From contig OY821518.1 in NCBI GenBank assembly GCA_963682025.1, positions 145,578,731 through 145,642,730 of the forward strand: 64,000 nucleotides of DNA, read 5' to 3'. Source of the DNA: Cordilura impudica. Taxonomy: Eukaryota > Arthropoda > Insecta > Diptera > Scathophagidae. The notes under the pieces were generated by a model. The model saw nothing but the letters and a program-made list of their open reading frames with translations. It was not told where the DNA came from and did not search any database. Both the position numbers and the translations under genes were made by a program. Below, piece by piece: positions 10,230-22,250 of this stretch (positions are counted from its first letter, which is position 1; every line of letters begins with the position of its first letter).

Positions 10230-11685
10230 GTTTAGAATTATGCTGTCGATATGTAACTGAAAAAGAGATTAATATTTTTGGATTTTGAGGTTCATAAATA
10301 TCTAATTTCTTCATATGCAATAAAAAAATTTTAAATCGCTTTCTCTGAAAATAAATAGTTATTCTGTTTGAATTTTTTTAAATCTTTTAAAATATCAGAA
10401 AATATAATTTTATACAAATAAAAATAAAGCTTTTCTTTAAAGATGCTGTAATACAATAAACCTAAGCGGATGATACATTTTCTTTTTCAGCTAGTTGTCT
10501 ACACTTTCACAATGTATTGCTATTGTATTATTTTAACATTTTATCTCCACTTTCATTTATTACTTTTTTTTTTGCAAAAGAGTTTAAGACCACATGGTGT
10601 CTTTTCTAACCCCTTTACCGCCACCATTGTCACTGTTCTTTTTAAATTTGTAAATAACATAAAAATTCAATTTGCTTAAAAAGTGACAGAAAAGTGTTTT
10701 CTGCACAAGGAACATTTCGTATAAAAAACAATTATCATCATCATTATGGTCGATGTTTCTGTCACTACCCACTACAAACTGTCATGTTAATTGTCAACTA
10801 GAAATCTGCCGAAACTGAGAAACTCAAAAAATGCAAGAAAATCATATCTTACGAAAAAGTGTTGCTTATTTAAACAGACATTTAGTATGTACCCTTCCTT
10901 TGTGTCTTCATCCTTCATTCAGAACTTAGAGGTCACACTCTGTCATCTATTTAGGGTTTAGTGAGTAGTTTGTATTAGTCAGTTTTTTTTTTTCTTTTGT
11001 AGGCATTACTCGTCCAAGTTTTTCATCTCATTCATCATGATTCATATGATGAATATGTATATTTTCATTTCATCTTGTACATTTTTTCGTGGAAATGGTT
11101 CAAGACTGTCACCAAAAAGTTTTCAAGCAAGTAAACGGAAAAAAAACTAAAATTTTAAACGTGACGTTGTCTTCATCACGTTACTTATGTGTTTTTATTT
11201 TTTTTTTATTTTTGTTTTACAGTGTAAAATTCACCAAGATAAGCTAGCGTTTGTTTAACGTTTCTTTAATTTTATTTTTACGCATTTTTATGTTTTTTTT
11301 AAAGCTTTTAACACCTTTAACGTACATACAATAGTAGCGGTGCACAATCTAACAATCAACTTTAGCAAGAAACATTCTTTAGATAACGATTTTTATTGAA
11401 ATATGAATTATTTCTGATTTAATTAAGGCCCAAAAACAGAACATCGAACGGTGATATAATTCTATTTTGTATTAAACAATATAATGATTCTCATGATTTA
11501 AAATCATTCACACTATAGATATCATCTCTGAATTTAAGATGAACTGATTGTATATAAAAACAGTTAAGGCAAAACTTTTAAAGGCCCAAATGCGTAGTAG
11601 TCTTAATCAGATGTTTGTCATTATTTCTTGTAATGTGAAATATAAAAAGTAGTAAAATGTGATTGTGAAAAACATTTGAACTTAC
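10230..11685. other. Non-coding stretch, probably intron of the Ig-domain gene
   Basis: AT-rich sequence with homopolymer T and A runs. I looked for further Ig-type exons on the minus strand and recognised none. It lies downstream (3') of the exon at 11686-11884, so it is presumably intronic. Confidence 0.5.
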
Positions 11686-11884
11686 CTATAATTTGAATTT
11701 AATTGAACATCGCCAATTGCTACATTTTCAAATTGGGTCGGACAACATGTCCAACGTGCCCAATAAAATGTGAAGTCCTTGGAATCATAATGCTCAGTGA
11801 AGCGACATTTCAATATTAAGTCTGCACCTTCTCTTGTGTCTATGGACTCATCAGCATTTGTATATAAAATTAAAAAAGGTAAAA
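11686..11884 (-). CDS. Internal exon, Ig domain of an echinoid/Fred-like adhesion protein
   Basis: This minus-strand exon has a good acceptor (TTTCATTGCAG before 11884) and donor (TATAG then GTAAGT after 11686). It is 199 bp: 2 nt, 65 codons, 2 nt. The frame is open and reads through DESIDTREGADLILKCRFTE, HYDSKDFTFYWARWTCCP and TQFENVAIGDVQLNSNY. LxLKCRF gives the first Ig cysteine (B strand) and FYWARW the C-strand tryptophan. The wording recalls the first Ig domain of Drosophila echinoid and friend of echinoid, homophilic cell-adhesion receptors of epithelia; that match is from memory. Neighbouring exons are not found in the window, so introns must be long. It is the best-supported host coding sequence here. 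Confidence 0.8.
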
Positions 11885-12149
11885 CTGCAATGAAAGAAAA
11901 TTAAAAAGTTAGTTTGTTAAATAATTGTTTGGAATTTACAATTATAAACAAAAAGACTTTATATTATCAAAATATTAAATTTATTCTACAGTAATTCTGA
12001 CCCAAAACTTCACTCTGAGGTATTTCTTTCTGAGTCGATTAAGCTTGTCCGTGTATGGGTCTGAATACCTGGGAATCACTCAGTCACTCACTCATATTGC
12101 GTCTGCTTTAGGCAGTAATAACGGTTGAAGTTAAGGTATGTTAAAATAT
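11885..12149. other. Intron sequence upstream of the Ig exon
   Basis: Contains the polypyrimidine tract and acceptor of the exon on the minus strand; otherwise nothing is recognised. Confidence 0.5.
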
Positions 12150-13417
12150 ATAATATTGGTATGCCCTGTCGCGCTTTGCTACAACTTACCGAGACTTATT
12201 GATATGATTTATTTCATAATCAATTTTATTCTACGAAGTTTGTGTTGTGCAGTTAAAATATTTTTTTTTTATTTCAATGCAACAATTATCAAATTTTTTG
12301 GCGTTCCTTATCTGGAGCAAGGGTCACATAGCTGCCCATGAGAAGAACATGGATTTTCTAAAAAAAAATCTGGCAACACTTAACTATTGGCCTTGAATTT
12401 AAAATATCATTTAGAAATTTTTTCATTTTAACGATTTTTGATTTTGGCTATTATTGATTTAAGCAATTTTTTTATTTTCCGTTTTTGATTTTGAAGAGAC
12501 TTGTTTTTATACAATTTAATTTTTAGCGATTTCCGGGTTTGGCAATTTTTGACTTTGGCGATTTTTAATTTTGCTGATTCCACCTATATTTTCCACGACT
12601 ACACACATCGGTAATTAATGTACTTGTCAAAAGTTTCAATACTGTCGCTTTCGTAGTACCTCATATTTTTTTGTATAGGAGGTGCCACGCCCATTGACCC
12701 CATACAGCCCAATTTTTAACGGACTGCTTACATTAATCTGATGGACTCATGCTTTCCGTTTTATAGTACCAGTTGCATGATATTATATATTTACTTTGTA
12801 CGGGCGGTGCTACGCCCACTGCTCCGATTCCGCCCATTTTTTGTTCGACTAATCACATAAACAACTTATAGAATCACGAAAGGTCACAAGCGCCTCACTT
12901 TTCCAGTACTCTAGATATAAAACATTTAATAATTACTTTGTATGGGGTGTGCCACGCCCATTGGCATAGTCCCTCCAATTTTTTGTCCGTCTACTCATAT
13001 TAATAATAGATGACCTCGGACAAATTTGGAAAGCTGTCGCTGTCATAGTACTCGATATATATAATATTGAATTATTACTTTTTATTGGAGGTGCCACGCC
13101 CACTTATCAGATCCCGCCCATTTCCACCATGGCTACTGACATAAATAATAGGTAACACCACACAAACTTGCAAGGCTCTCTCTGTCATAGTACTCAATAT
13201 ATATGATATCAAAAGTTCACTTTATATGGGAGGTGCCACGCCCACTAAAAATATCGATATTTTTATAGCCTCTGTCAATCCTTAAGGACTATTATAAATA
13301 TTGAAACCAACATTTTTAAAATTAGATGAGTAGTTACGGAGGATAACTCCTACAAACAAAAAAACCAGCAAACAAACATTCTTTAACTCTTTATTATATT
13401 AGTATTAGTATATTAGA
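12150..13417 (-). mobile_element. Helitron-like non-autonomous element, copy 3
   Basis: On the minus strand it starts near 13417 with TCTAATATACTAATACTAAT and a GTTTG-rich stretch. It runs through the 143-bp-type units (GGAGGTGCCACGCCCAxT marks near 13228, 13086, 12945, 12806 and 12680) and the CGATTTTTGATTTTGGC region (12430-12570), which matches 2485-2595 in copy 2. It ends near 12155-12185 in TTGTAGCAAAGCGCGACAGG, a degenerate version of the 3' hairpin. It is non-coding. Confidence 0.65.
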
Positions 13418-13598
13418 ATAAATTCATGACAAATATTTAAAAATGCATTAATACATTGATAAACGAACCAGAATCTCTATGAAATTATATCCACCATATC
13501 CACAGAAAATAGCTTCCCTTTTCGATGTGTTAATCAATATGAAGTCATGTAAGGTTTTTTGGTCATTAAGTAAAATGCTGTTGGTGTAGACGAAGTTT

Positions 13599-13845
13599 AT
13601 CTATAATATTAATAGGCTAGGCGATTTTTTGTGACCGATGTTTTTTCTACCGTTTTGTCCTGATTTTAACCAAACGTATATTATTTGAAAGGTATTTCTT
13701 TTAAGCCGTTTTGTAGATTTACAGATTTTTAAATTTTTTCCTTTATTTTGAGTTAATTGCATTTAAATTTGCTACTAACACATACATAAAATTATACAAT
13801 GCTATGTGTGTGTTCATTGAATTTGTTAATGAGTTTGTAATAAAA
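13599..13845. repeat. Unclassified dispersed repeat X, copy 2
   Basis: Aligns with 4071-4330. It lies just after Helitron copy 3 and just before the truncated Transib. Non-coding. Confidence 0.7.
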
Positions 13846-13954
13846 ATGAATTTTTGTTTTTTTGTGTTGTGTTAATGAAAAAATAAAATTTCTTAGAATT
13901 TGCACTCGAATTTCGAGGTCTGGAATCTGCTTGTAAAAATACTTCTTCTTAAAT

Positions 13955-15357
13955 TATTACCTTTTCAAACTCCAAAAAAGAATGCTTACCTTCACAATCG
14001 GCTATTAGTGTCACTTCAACATCAGCAGAAATAAAATTGCAAGATCTCCTTGAACACACTGCAGAACGATTGCTAAATACGCTTGATACTGATCATTTAA
14101 AAAAAAATTGGTAATGGCAGCATTACTTTAATTTCTAAATGGGGATGTGATGGATCCTCTGGTCAGAAACAATACAAGCAATTTAATGTCGAAAATTCAT
14201 CAGATGCTAATTTATTTATGGTATCTTTCGTTCCATTGCGCTTAACAAAAAGGTATAGCTTCTTAGAGCCGTCAGCTAGTAGAGCAACAGAAATTGTTAT
14301 ATGGAAAAATGAAATTCCTTCTTCAACAAAGTATTGCAGACCAATAAAATTTGCATTCGAAAAGGAAACCAAAGATGTCATAACTGAAGAAGTTCAAAAA
14401 ATATAAGATCAAATTAAGGAACTTTAACCAGTAATATTTAAATTTGATGACCAAGACATTGAAGTACATTTTAAAATGTGTCTCACAATGATTGATGGAA
14501 AAGTTGCACAAGCTTTAACTGGAACAAAGTCAACGTCAAGCTGCACCATATGCCAAAAAACATCAATTCAATTGAGCCAACCACCAACAGAAGACGATAG
14601 TTTTAATGAAGCATATGAATTTGGAATGTCACCTCTTCATGCTAGAATTGGTTTTATGGAGCATGTTCTTAAATTGGGATACGCTTTGGAATTTGGCCCG
14701 TTAGGCGAAACAGTGAGAAAAAACAAAGAAAATGAAGAAAAAGGAAATCAGAAAAAAAAACAAATTCAACAAAAATATCTACAGCTAGGCCTCGTAATCG
14801 ACCAACCAAAACAAGGGGAAGGAAACACAAATGATGGAAATACTGCAAGGAGATTTTTTTCCGATCCGGAAACTGCAGCATCTATCACAGGTGTAGATCA
14901 TGAATTAATAAGACGATTCAAAATCATATTACAAGTTCTAGCATGCAGCAGAAAGATAAATGCAAAAAAATTTGGAGAGTACGCCAATAAAACAGCTATA
15001 CTTTTTAATGAAAAATACTCTTGGAGATATATGCCATCCACAGTTCATAACATTTTGTACCATGGGGAACAAATAATTCAAAACAATATGCTACCAATAG
15101 GAGATCTGTCTGAAGAAGCGCAAGAAAAAAGGAACAAAGACTACAGATTCTTTCGCGAGCACAACACAAGGAAAATGTCCAGATGATGTACTAATGAAGA
15201 CCTTATCACTATTTTGTTGTGCACTTCAGATCCATATATGTCCAACATTCGTCAAAAATGGAAAACTAGCCCTATTGAATTAGACGAAGAAGCTAAACAA
15301 CTTCTAGAAGATGAAAATCAAGGCTATTTAGAAGAAATTTTTACTAAAATTGGTTGA
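13955..15357 (+). pseudogene. Transib transposase pseudogene, 5'-truncated copy
   Basis: Transib transposases cut DNA by hairpin formation and are the relatives from which RAG1 arose. The relic reads SAEIKLQDLLEHTAERLL (about 14020), then, after a frameshift in an A-run near 14100, KWGCDGSS (first catalytic Asp, RAG1 D600 equivalent), FVPLRL, MIDGKVAQALTG (second Asp, D708 equivalent) with CTIC, NTNDGNTARRFF, and LPIGDLSEEAQEKRNKDYRF (catalytic Glu, E962 equivalent). From about 14110 to 15357 a single frame holds with three in-frame stops (TAA near 14404, TAA near 14426, TGA at 15184). The catalytic residues are kept. It is less decayed in frame than the 39-kb copy but lacks the N-terminal part. 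Its right terminal repeat is at about 16003-16038. Confidence 0.8.
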
Positions 15358-16002
15358 TTCAAAGTACTTTTTCATTACACTAACAATAAGTTACACTTTT
15401 TTTTATATAGTTAAAAAATTATCTTGATTTAGAAATTTATATATTTTGTAAATTTATAATAAAAATTGTTATATTTCATAAATTTACCATAAAAATTGAC
15501 ATAGAAATATTTAAAATGACAATAAAAAAAAATTTAACTAAAGCAAAAACATACGAGTTTTTCATTGAAACTTCTCTATCTTGAACCAATATAAGGTAAC
15601 GTTTATGTTCGCTCCTTAATAAATTATATTTTAACTCGGGATTTTTCAAAAAAAAAAAAAAAACAACCTTTGGCCCTTGTGCACATTAGGACTAAAAGGT
15701 TTTTGGTGGCCAAAGTTTGGCATTTTCTGAAAAAATTAACTTAAAAAATTGTTAAAAAGTATTAGTTGTAAAATTAACTGAAAAAATAAGACATTATATT
15801 AAAAAAAAACCATTTTTTACCTTTTAACACTTCACTTTTGTACTAAAATTCAACTACAAATGAAAATGTATTTTAAACCCTCCGTAACTTTTTTTATTTT
15901 CGGTCGAGATTACGTTTTATAGCAAAACTTAAAGGCTAAAGTCTCACCTACCAAACAAAAAAAAAACGCATATCAAAATTCCAATCCAATCAAAAGTTAT
16001 AG

Positions 16003-16038
16003 ATTTTTGACCGCCTTCTCGTCAAATGGTCCACTGGG
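16003..16038 (-). repeat. Right terminal repeat of the truncated Transib
   Basis: Read inward on the minus strand it is CCCAGTGGACCATTTGACGA then GAAGGCGGTCAAAAAT. This aligns with the Transib end at 39056 (CACAGTGGTCGATTTGAAAT then ATTTAGGCGGCCAAAA). The heptamer CCCAGTG differs by one base from CACAGTG. About 650 bp of non-coding sequence with A- and T-runs separates it from the transposase stop. No matching left end was found, consistent with 5' truncation. Confidence 0.55.
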
Positions 16039-16100
16039 CGTCGTCTTAAAAATGAATTATTAAAACTATGTGGCTAAAAATTAATATTTTAATAAGATAT

Positions 16101-16507
16101 GTGATGGAAATCGATAGATTTCAAAATTGAAAACGATTTTAAAATCGACAACGGTATGAAGAATTTCGATCGATTTCATTTTCCAACTTTGTTTCATTCC
16201 GTATCATCGCTTTTGAAAAATACAACAATGTATTGACAAGTTGTAGCGAAAATTTTGAAATAACAATCAGACATTTATGAAATTTATAAGTAAATATTTA
16301 CAAAATCATAAAATGTCGATTATTTTGGCAGCATCCTATTTGTTATTAGAAGAGGATTATAAAAAAGAAAACATAAAGAGGAAACATTCACGTGACAACT
16401 CGGATCCACAGAACAAAATTGAATTTGAAATCGACACTATAAAATGAAAAATATAAACGCATTACAACTTTAATTGAATTTAAATCGTTTTAGTCGATGT
16501 CCATCAC
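16101..16507. mobile_element. Inverted-repeat element of about 407 bp
   Basis: GTGATGGAAATCGA at the left and TCGATGTCCATCAC at the right are inverted repeats with one mismatch, and a second shared block (AAAACGATTT and AAATCGTTTT) lies further in. The flanks read ATAT and ATAC. A 44-codon frame (16313-16447), starting MSIILAASYLLLEEDYKK, lies inside. It is probably a deletion derivative of a DNA transposon; the superfamily is not determined. Confidence 0.5.
16313..16447 (+). CDS. 44-residue open frame inside an inverted-repeat element
   Basis: ATG to TGA, 44 residues, with a hydrophobic/acidic start (ILAASYLLLEEDYKK) followed by a basic stretch (KRKHSRD). I do not recognise it. Its position in an inverted-repeat element makes a transposase remnant likely. 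A leucine/acidic start followed by basic residues also occurs at the N-terminus of some PIF/Harbinger nucleases, but the match is too short to claim. Confidence 0.25.
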   Translation: MSIILAASYLLLEEDYKKENIKRKHSRDNSDPQNKIEFEIDTIK

Positions 16508-16509
16508 AT

Positions 16510-17020
16510 ACCTGACTGTTTGTTTTTCTTTTACTATAAAATTAAATAAATAAATAAATAATTAATAAACAAAATTTTCGTTTGAAGTCGTATTTTCAGT
16601 ATGTGGGTTATACTTCACTCATGTGTCCTTCAAGCATCTTTCAACATATGCCTGGCTTTCACTACGAGTGTTTCATCATCAAAGTCAGTCGTTGTCAGTT
16701 GCATGGAAATGGGTTGTAATATGGTGTAATTTTCAACGTATGACAATACTTGACATCTATAATGAAATTGTCAACATGTTACGAATTTGTTTTTGTTGGG
16801 GCAATTATATTTTAGCAGGTATTACCACCTTAACGTAGCTAATTAAATTTATATTCTACATAGATTTGAAAAATCTTTAGTATTTAAATAAATATAATTC
16901 CATTAACCACAAAATTAGCTGTTTATCGCTTTGAATGTGTTCAAAAATTGTTGTATAATTATCAAAAGACAAGGGTTAAAACCAGCAGCTTCTATGACAA
17001 CAAATTAAGAAAAAAAAAAA
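16510..17020. other. Non-coding stretch, nothing recognised
   Basis: AT-rich, with no convincing frame or repeat apart from short A-runs. Confidence 0.4.
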
Positions 17021-17778
17021 ACAAGTTAGAACATTATAGTCAGTCTAGACAGACTAAATCAGAAATCTAACCAATTGTATGTAGAAAATAAGCATAAAAA
17101 AAATTTGAGTGACATCGTTAATAATTTTTTTCCTGCAGATATAAAAACATTCATATCGGATGTTGAATTTATTAGGGCACTAGGTCGAAAAATGGACCAA
17201 TAAGACCATACTGAGTAAAGACACTTATTTATTGTAAAAACATGTGCAAACCAAATTTAAGAAAAATTTTTACAATATTTTTGTTTTTTGATAGATTAAA
17301 GTGAAGATCGGGAAGCAGCTTGATATGGAAGCTAGGACTAAGAATTGTCATAGAGAATTTATTTTATTTATTTATGAAATTTGGTATCCCGCTCAACAAA
17401 ACGTGTAATCTTCAAACAGAACAATTTTAATATATGTTAGATTACTGATATATGATAACTTTGATTTTATGGCAATTTAAATCGGATTTAATCAAAACAT
17501 CCACCGATTCACCAAACTGTAATAGTGTTCATCCTATGGCCGATGAGGGCTTATATACGAAATTTTATCAAAATATATTCATATTTGTGATCTGTTATTT
17601 GAATACAAAGTTTACGTTGACACACAGACAGGCAGATGGACGAACATGGCTAAATTGACTCAGATTCTGAGTTGATAGATATAACGAAAGTTGGGTCTAA
17701 GTCAAATATTTTTGCCAGTAACAAACATCACCACAAACCAATTATACTTGCACTTTGACCTTAGTCTGGTATAGGGTA
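17021..17778. mobile_element. DINE-1/mini-me-like element, reversed and diverged (copy E)
   Basis: It begins ACAAGTTAGAACATTATAGT-CAGTC (the family right end, reversed) and ends GGTATAGGGTAT. The GACAGACGGAC run is reduced to ACACACAGACAGGCAGATGG. It is older than the other copies by eye. Confidence 0.65.
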
Positions 17779-18953
17779 TGAAACCAATTCAAAAAGTTAA
17801 GGAATGGATTAACATGGAGATGTTTCTGTCAAATAAATTTAAAAATTCTAAACGATAACACACAATTTGTGGCATGTTGGAGTGTTAATGTGGAAAATTT
17901 GTTGCGTTGAATAAAAAACCAACCCATACATTTACTCACACCCACACACACTTAAAAAACAAATTTCAAATACAAAATTTTATTCTTTCAGTGTTTTACA
18001 TTTGAATAAGAATAAAACCACTCAACCAAATGTGTTTTTACAATTGGGACATAATTCACCGGAATGTCTACAGATTGGGTTGATGTAAAAAATGAACGAA
18101 CTAAGTTAAATAGTAATGGATTAGGACTTAAATTTATATTTTTTATAAGCAGATAGTTACGTAAGTATATGGAAAATATGAGACCGTATAAATAATTTAA
18201 TATGAAATATTAGTTCTTTATTTGAAAATTAATGTGCTGTCTTAGAAAAAAAATTACTGATCTAAAATGTGTAGGAGTTATGAAACTGAACAGACATTTA
18301 AATTACATTGAATACATTAATAATTCGAAATTTTCTATGTAGTTACAGTTTTCAAATTTGATATAGTACATTCTAATTACTTTCGACGAGAGGAATATAT
18401 TAGATTTTATACTTCATTCAATTATCGAAATAATATCCAACCATGTACTCGACTTCGGTGTTCGGCCTTTGTTCGGAAATATTTTGGCATTAGCAGCAGA
18501 AAATACTGAATAAACCACTCTTCATCATCCACTAAAACTACACTAAAACTTTATATATCGTCGGTTTTCATTCGAAAAGTGCTATATTTGAATTGAAATT
18601 AAATTGATTTTCGTTTCAATCTCTTCACTGATATAACTGTGTTCGATAATAGCGATTGATTTTTATAATTTCATTATGAATTTGTTACACATAACATCCA
18701 CATCTGTAATTTGTAAAAAAATGCGGTGAAAATGCATAAAATTTTTACAAATAATTTCTAAATAAAAGTAAATATTCTGTTTACTATTCAATTGACTAAA
18801 TTTACATTCTCTATATTTTCCCAAATTGGTCATTTGACCTCACATGGTAATGCTAGAAATATATCATATATCGGTCCATTCCCTGCTTCTGATATATAGA
18901 TATACTTTCCATATACTATCCTTAAACGAATTGTTGAAACAGGTAGCACTTTT
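17779..18953. other. Non-coding stretch, nothing recognised
   Basis: AT-rich, with no gene or clear repeat identified. Confidence 0.4.
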
Positions 18954-19757
18954 TATACCCTATACCACAATGTGGTTTGGGTATAATGACTTTGTGCTGC
19001 TGTTTGTAACAACCAAAAATATTTGACCTACACCCATCTTTAATTATACCGATCGAATCAGAATCACTATCTGATTCGATTTAACGATGTCCGTCCGTCC
19101 GTCCGTCCGTCCGTCCGTCTGTGTGTCCATGTAAAGCTTGTAATCAAACTGCAGGTCGGAAATATGAATACATTTTGATGAAATTTGGTATTTGATCTTT
19201 CATCGGTCATGGGATGAACGCTATTGAAATCGGTGAGAATCGGTCCATGTTCAGACCAAGCCCCCATACAAATGACCCCTATGAAATCAACATATATTGC
19301 CATAAGTTCCAAATTATCATACAAATCTTAGTCAAATTGGGTTTGTATGTATATATTGCATCCACTAATCAGTAGTCCAAAAATGATCCCTATTGGATAA
19401 TTCTTAGTCATAGGCCCCATATAGAGCTGCTTCCCGATCTTTACTTAAATCTGTCAAAAACAAAAATATTGCACTGATTCTTCTCAAATTTTGTTTGTAT
19501 ATATTTTTGCAAAATACAAGAGACTTTACCAAACATGGTCAGGATCGGTCCATTTTTGGGCGTAGACCCCATATAGACATAGCATCCGATATGAACTTTT
19601 TCATATCTGATGCCGAAAAAATTTATAAAAATCCCACTCAAATTTGGTTTATGCTTATTTTCAATATCCAGTTAGTTGGTCCTGAGAGATAGGGTCTCTA
19701 AACGCATGGTATAGGGTATCGTATAGTCGGTCTAGACCGACTATAATTTTCTTACTT
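18954..19757. mobile_element. DINE-1/mini-me-like element, full length (copy C)
   Basis: This 804-bp copy is a good reference for the family. It has the left hairpin TATACCCTATACCACAATGT-GGTTTGGGTA, six GTCC units then GTCTGTGTGTCC (about 19088-19126), and a perfect 22-nt palindrome ATAGTCGGTCT/AGACCGACTAT before TTTTCTTACTT. It is non-coding. T-rich borders agree with insertion into TT, as described for Helentron-type DINE-1. Confidence 0.75.
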
Positions 19758-19878
19758 TTTTAATATAAATCCTGGGTATATTTCCAATAATGCCAATGGT
19801 TTGTGGTAAATTAATAAAGTAGTGTTCTCTCCATTCATGTTTTTTTGTAATAGTTACATCTTCAAACAAGTTTTAAAA

Positions 19879-20643
19879 TAAGTAAGAAAATTATAGTCAG
19901 TCTATGGGGTAGAGACCCTATTTCCTCGGTCCAAATAATTGGATATAGAAAATAAGCATAAACCAAATTTGAGTGGCATTGTTATTAATTTTTTTTGGCT
20001 GTATATATGAAAAAAATGTATATCGGCTGCTATTTTTATATGAGAATTAACTAGGTCGAAAAATGTACCGATCCTAACCATATTTGGTAAAGTCACTTAT
20101 ATTTTTTAAAAAATATATACAAACAAAATTTGAGAAAAATCTACGGAATTTTTTCTGTTTTTTGATAGATTTATGTAAAGATCGGGAAGCAGCTTTTAAT
20201 GGGGCCTAAGACTAAGAATTGTCCCATAGGGATTATTTTTGGACTACTGATTATTGGATATAATAAACACATACAAGCCCAATTTGACTGAGATCTGTAT
20301 GATAATTTGGATCTTATGGTAATATATGTCGATTTCATAGGGGTCATTTGTATTTCAATTTCAATAGCGTTTATCCTGTGGCCGATGAAAGCTTACATAC
20401 CAAATATCATCAAAATATATTCATATTTGCGACCTGTAGTTTGATTACAAGGTTTCCATGGACACACAGACGGACAGACGGACGGACGGACGGACATCGC
20501 TAAATCGACTCAGAAGTGATTCTGAGAAAGTGATTCTGAGTCGATCGGTATAAAAAAAGATGGGTCTAGGTCAAATATTTTTGGTAGTTACAAACAGCAG
20601 CACAAAGCCAATATACCCAAACCACATAGTGGTATAGGGTATA
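19879..20643. mobile_element. DINE-1/mini-me-like element, reversed (copy D)
   Basis: Opposite orientation to copy C, only about 120 bp away. It has GACGGACGGACGGACGGACA (about 20470-20495), a short local duplication GTGATTCTGAG near 20515-20540, and the end CCACATAGTGGTATAGGGTA. Confidence 0.75.
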
Positions 20644-20769
20644 AAAATTGTGCCGTTCTTCTTTTGTTATGTTACAAGTCTTGTTGAAACAAAACAAAAA
20701 AAAAAAAAAAAAACATTTGAATAAAAAAAACAACAAAACAATTATATTTTAATACATTTAAAACAAATA

Positions 20770-20945
20770 AAAATTAAGGCTATAGGAAATATCGCCCAAT
20801 GAAAAATCGCTCATAAATAAAAATGAAAAATGGCCCAAAAAAGCTCTCCCAATGATGAAAAAATGAAAAATTACCCAACTTTTTGGGCCAATAATAATGA
20901 AAAAAGACCCGCAAATAAAAAATTAAAAATGACCCACAATTTTAG
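20770..20945. repeat. A-rich degenerate repeat of AATGAAAAATxxCCC units
   Basis: Several imperfect copies of ATGAAAAATGGCCCA- or ATGAAAAATTACCCA-type sequence follow one another. Low complexity, non-coding. Confidence 0.5.
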
Positions 20946-21258
20946 AAAATTGTAATCGAAATCCTTTAACCCCCAAAAGTTACCCTGTTTTCCAAGAGAA
21001 TTTTGTCAAAAATCGTTTAAAAGAAAATTCAACGTGATACGCCCAACAGTTTAGTTTTTATTGAGGTTTAAAGGTGAGTAGTACGGGAACGCATGGCAAG
21101 GTCCGTAGGGACCTTGTACTGAAATTACAATAAATCATTAAGACATAAACTTTATTTTGGCTTCTTTTTAGCTGTTTTATTGTTTGAACACATTTTAAAT
21201 GAGTTCTTCGAATTTAGCATTTGTTTTATTACCTTCTAATACTAATCTCTGTTTGTAG

Positions 21259-21326
21259 ATATACGCGGATGTTCAAGCTAGAACACAAGTAAGCAACGAA
21301 AAAGGTATAAATGCGGTTACAGTTTC
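21259..21326 (+). other. Possible 68-bp exon with serpin-hinge-like peptide
   Basis: CTCTGTTTGTAG precedes and GTAAGT follows, good splice signals on the plus strand. The open frame reads DVQARTQVSNEKGINAVTV. This resembles the serpin hinge region (family consensus around VNEEGTEA), in which the reactive loop starts. No neighbouring exon coding the rest of a serpin was found, and the sequence just after does not continue the family. It may be a chance match or an exon relic. Confidence 0.25.
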
Positions 21327-21814
21327 GTAAGTAGCTGTTTTATAAAAATTAATTATGTTAGTGTAAAAAAAAAAAATATTTTAATTTATTTATCAACACT
21401 TTAATTAATAAACAATAATAAAATAACAAAAAAAATTTTAAAATGTCTTTCATAGAACGTTTTCATGCATTTAAGGGTACCAGAAGTGTTGCTAGACGGA
21501 GAGTTAAATTAAAGTGAAAAAATTTTTGTTTTGTTTTTCATCTTTACATCCACCAAATAAGAGCTAAATATTGAGTGTAAATATATTTTTTACTAGTATG
21601 GAGTTAAAAAGTGAAGCTGGTCTTGTACAACTGCATGACAATATGGGTAGTGAAAAGAGCTCAATCCTTTAATTGACTTTTGAGTGAATTTTGATATAAA
21701 AATATTGCTTAACTTTTGTAACATTTTTAATATTTTTTGTTATTTTTGAGCAACATTTTATCATATTTTTTTTTGCGTTTTTCACATTTTTTGTCTGCGA
21801 GTTTTTTTATTTTT

Positions 21815-22250
21815 TAATATACCGATCGATTCAGAATCACTTTCTGAGTCGTCGTTCAATTTGGATTTGTGTGTGTTTATAACATTCATTAATCGGTGCT
21901 CTAAAAAACAACTCTATCGGATAATTCTTATTCATAGCTTCGATATAAAGTTGCTTCCCGATCTTCACTTAAACCTATGAAAAACAAAAATATTGCACAG
22001 ATTTTATTAAAATTTGGTTTGTACATGATTTTGTAAAGAGGAGGTGACTTTATTCTTCGACCTAGTCCCCATATAAATAAATATAGGTTCCGATATCAAT
22101 TTTTTCCGAATTTTTTTAATTAATAAAGATTACACTCAGATTTGGTTTATGCTTATTTTTATACCCAATTCGCCTGTTCTAAGAGCAATTCTCGAAACGC
22201 ATGATATGGGTTATCGCATAGTTGGTCTAAACCGATTTTCTCAATCGTTT
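21815..22250. mobile_element. DINE-1/mini-me-like element, partial and diverged (copy F)
   Basis: Family blocks are visible: ATACCGATCGATTCAGAATC, TTGCTTCCCGATCTTCACTT, TTTGGTTTATGCTTATTTTT and a decayed end GTTGGTCTAAACCGAT. The GTCY run is lost. Confidence 0.55.

Noticed and set aside
19067..19324. Frames inside GTCY-type elements (also at 24184, 54613, 62478)
   Set aside because: The same frame recurs because the repeat recurs. It runs through the GTCC run and shows no protein family.
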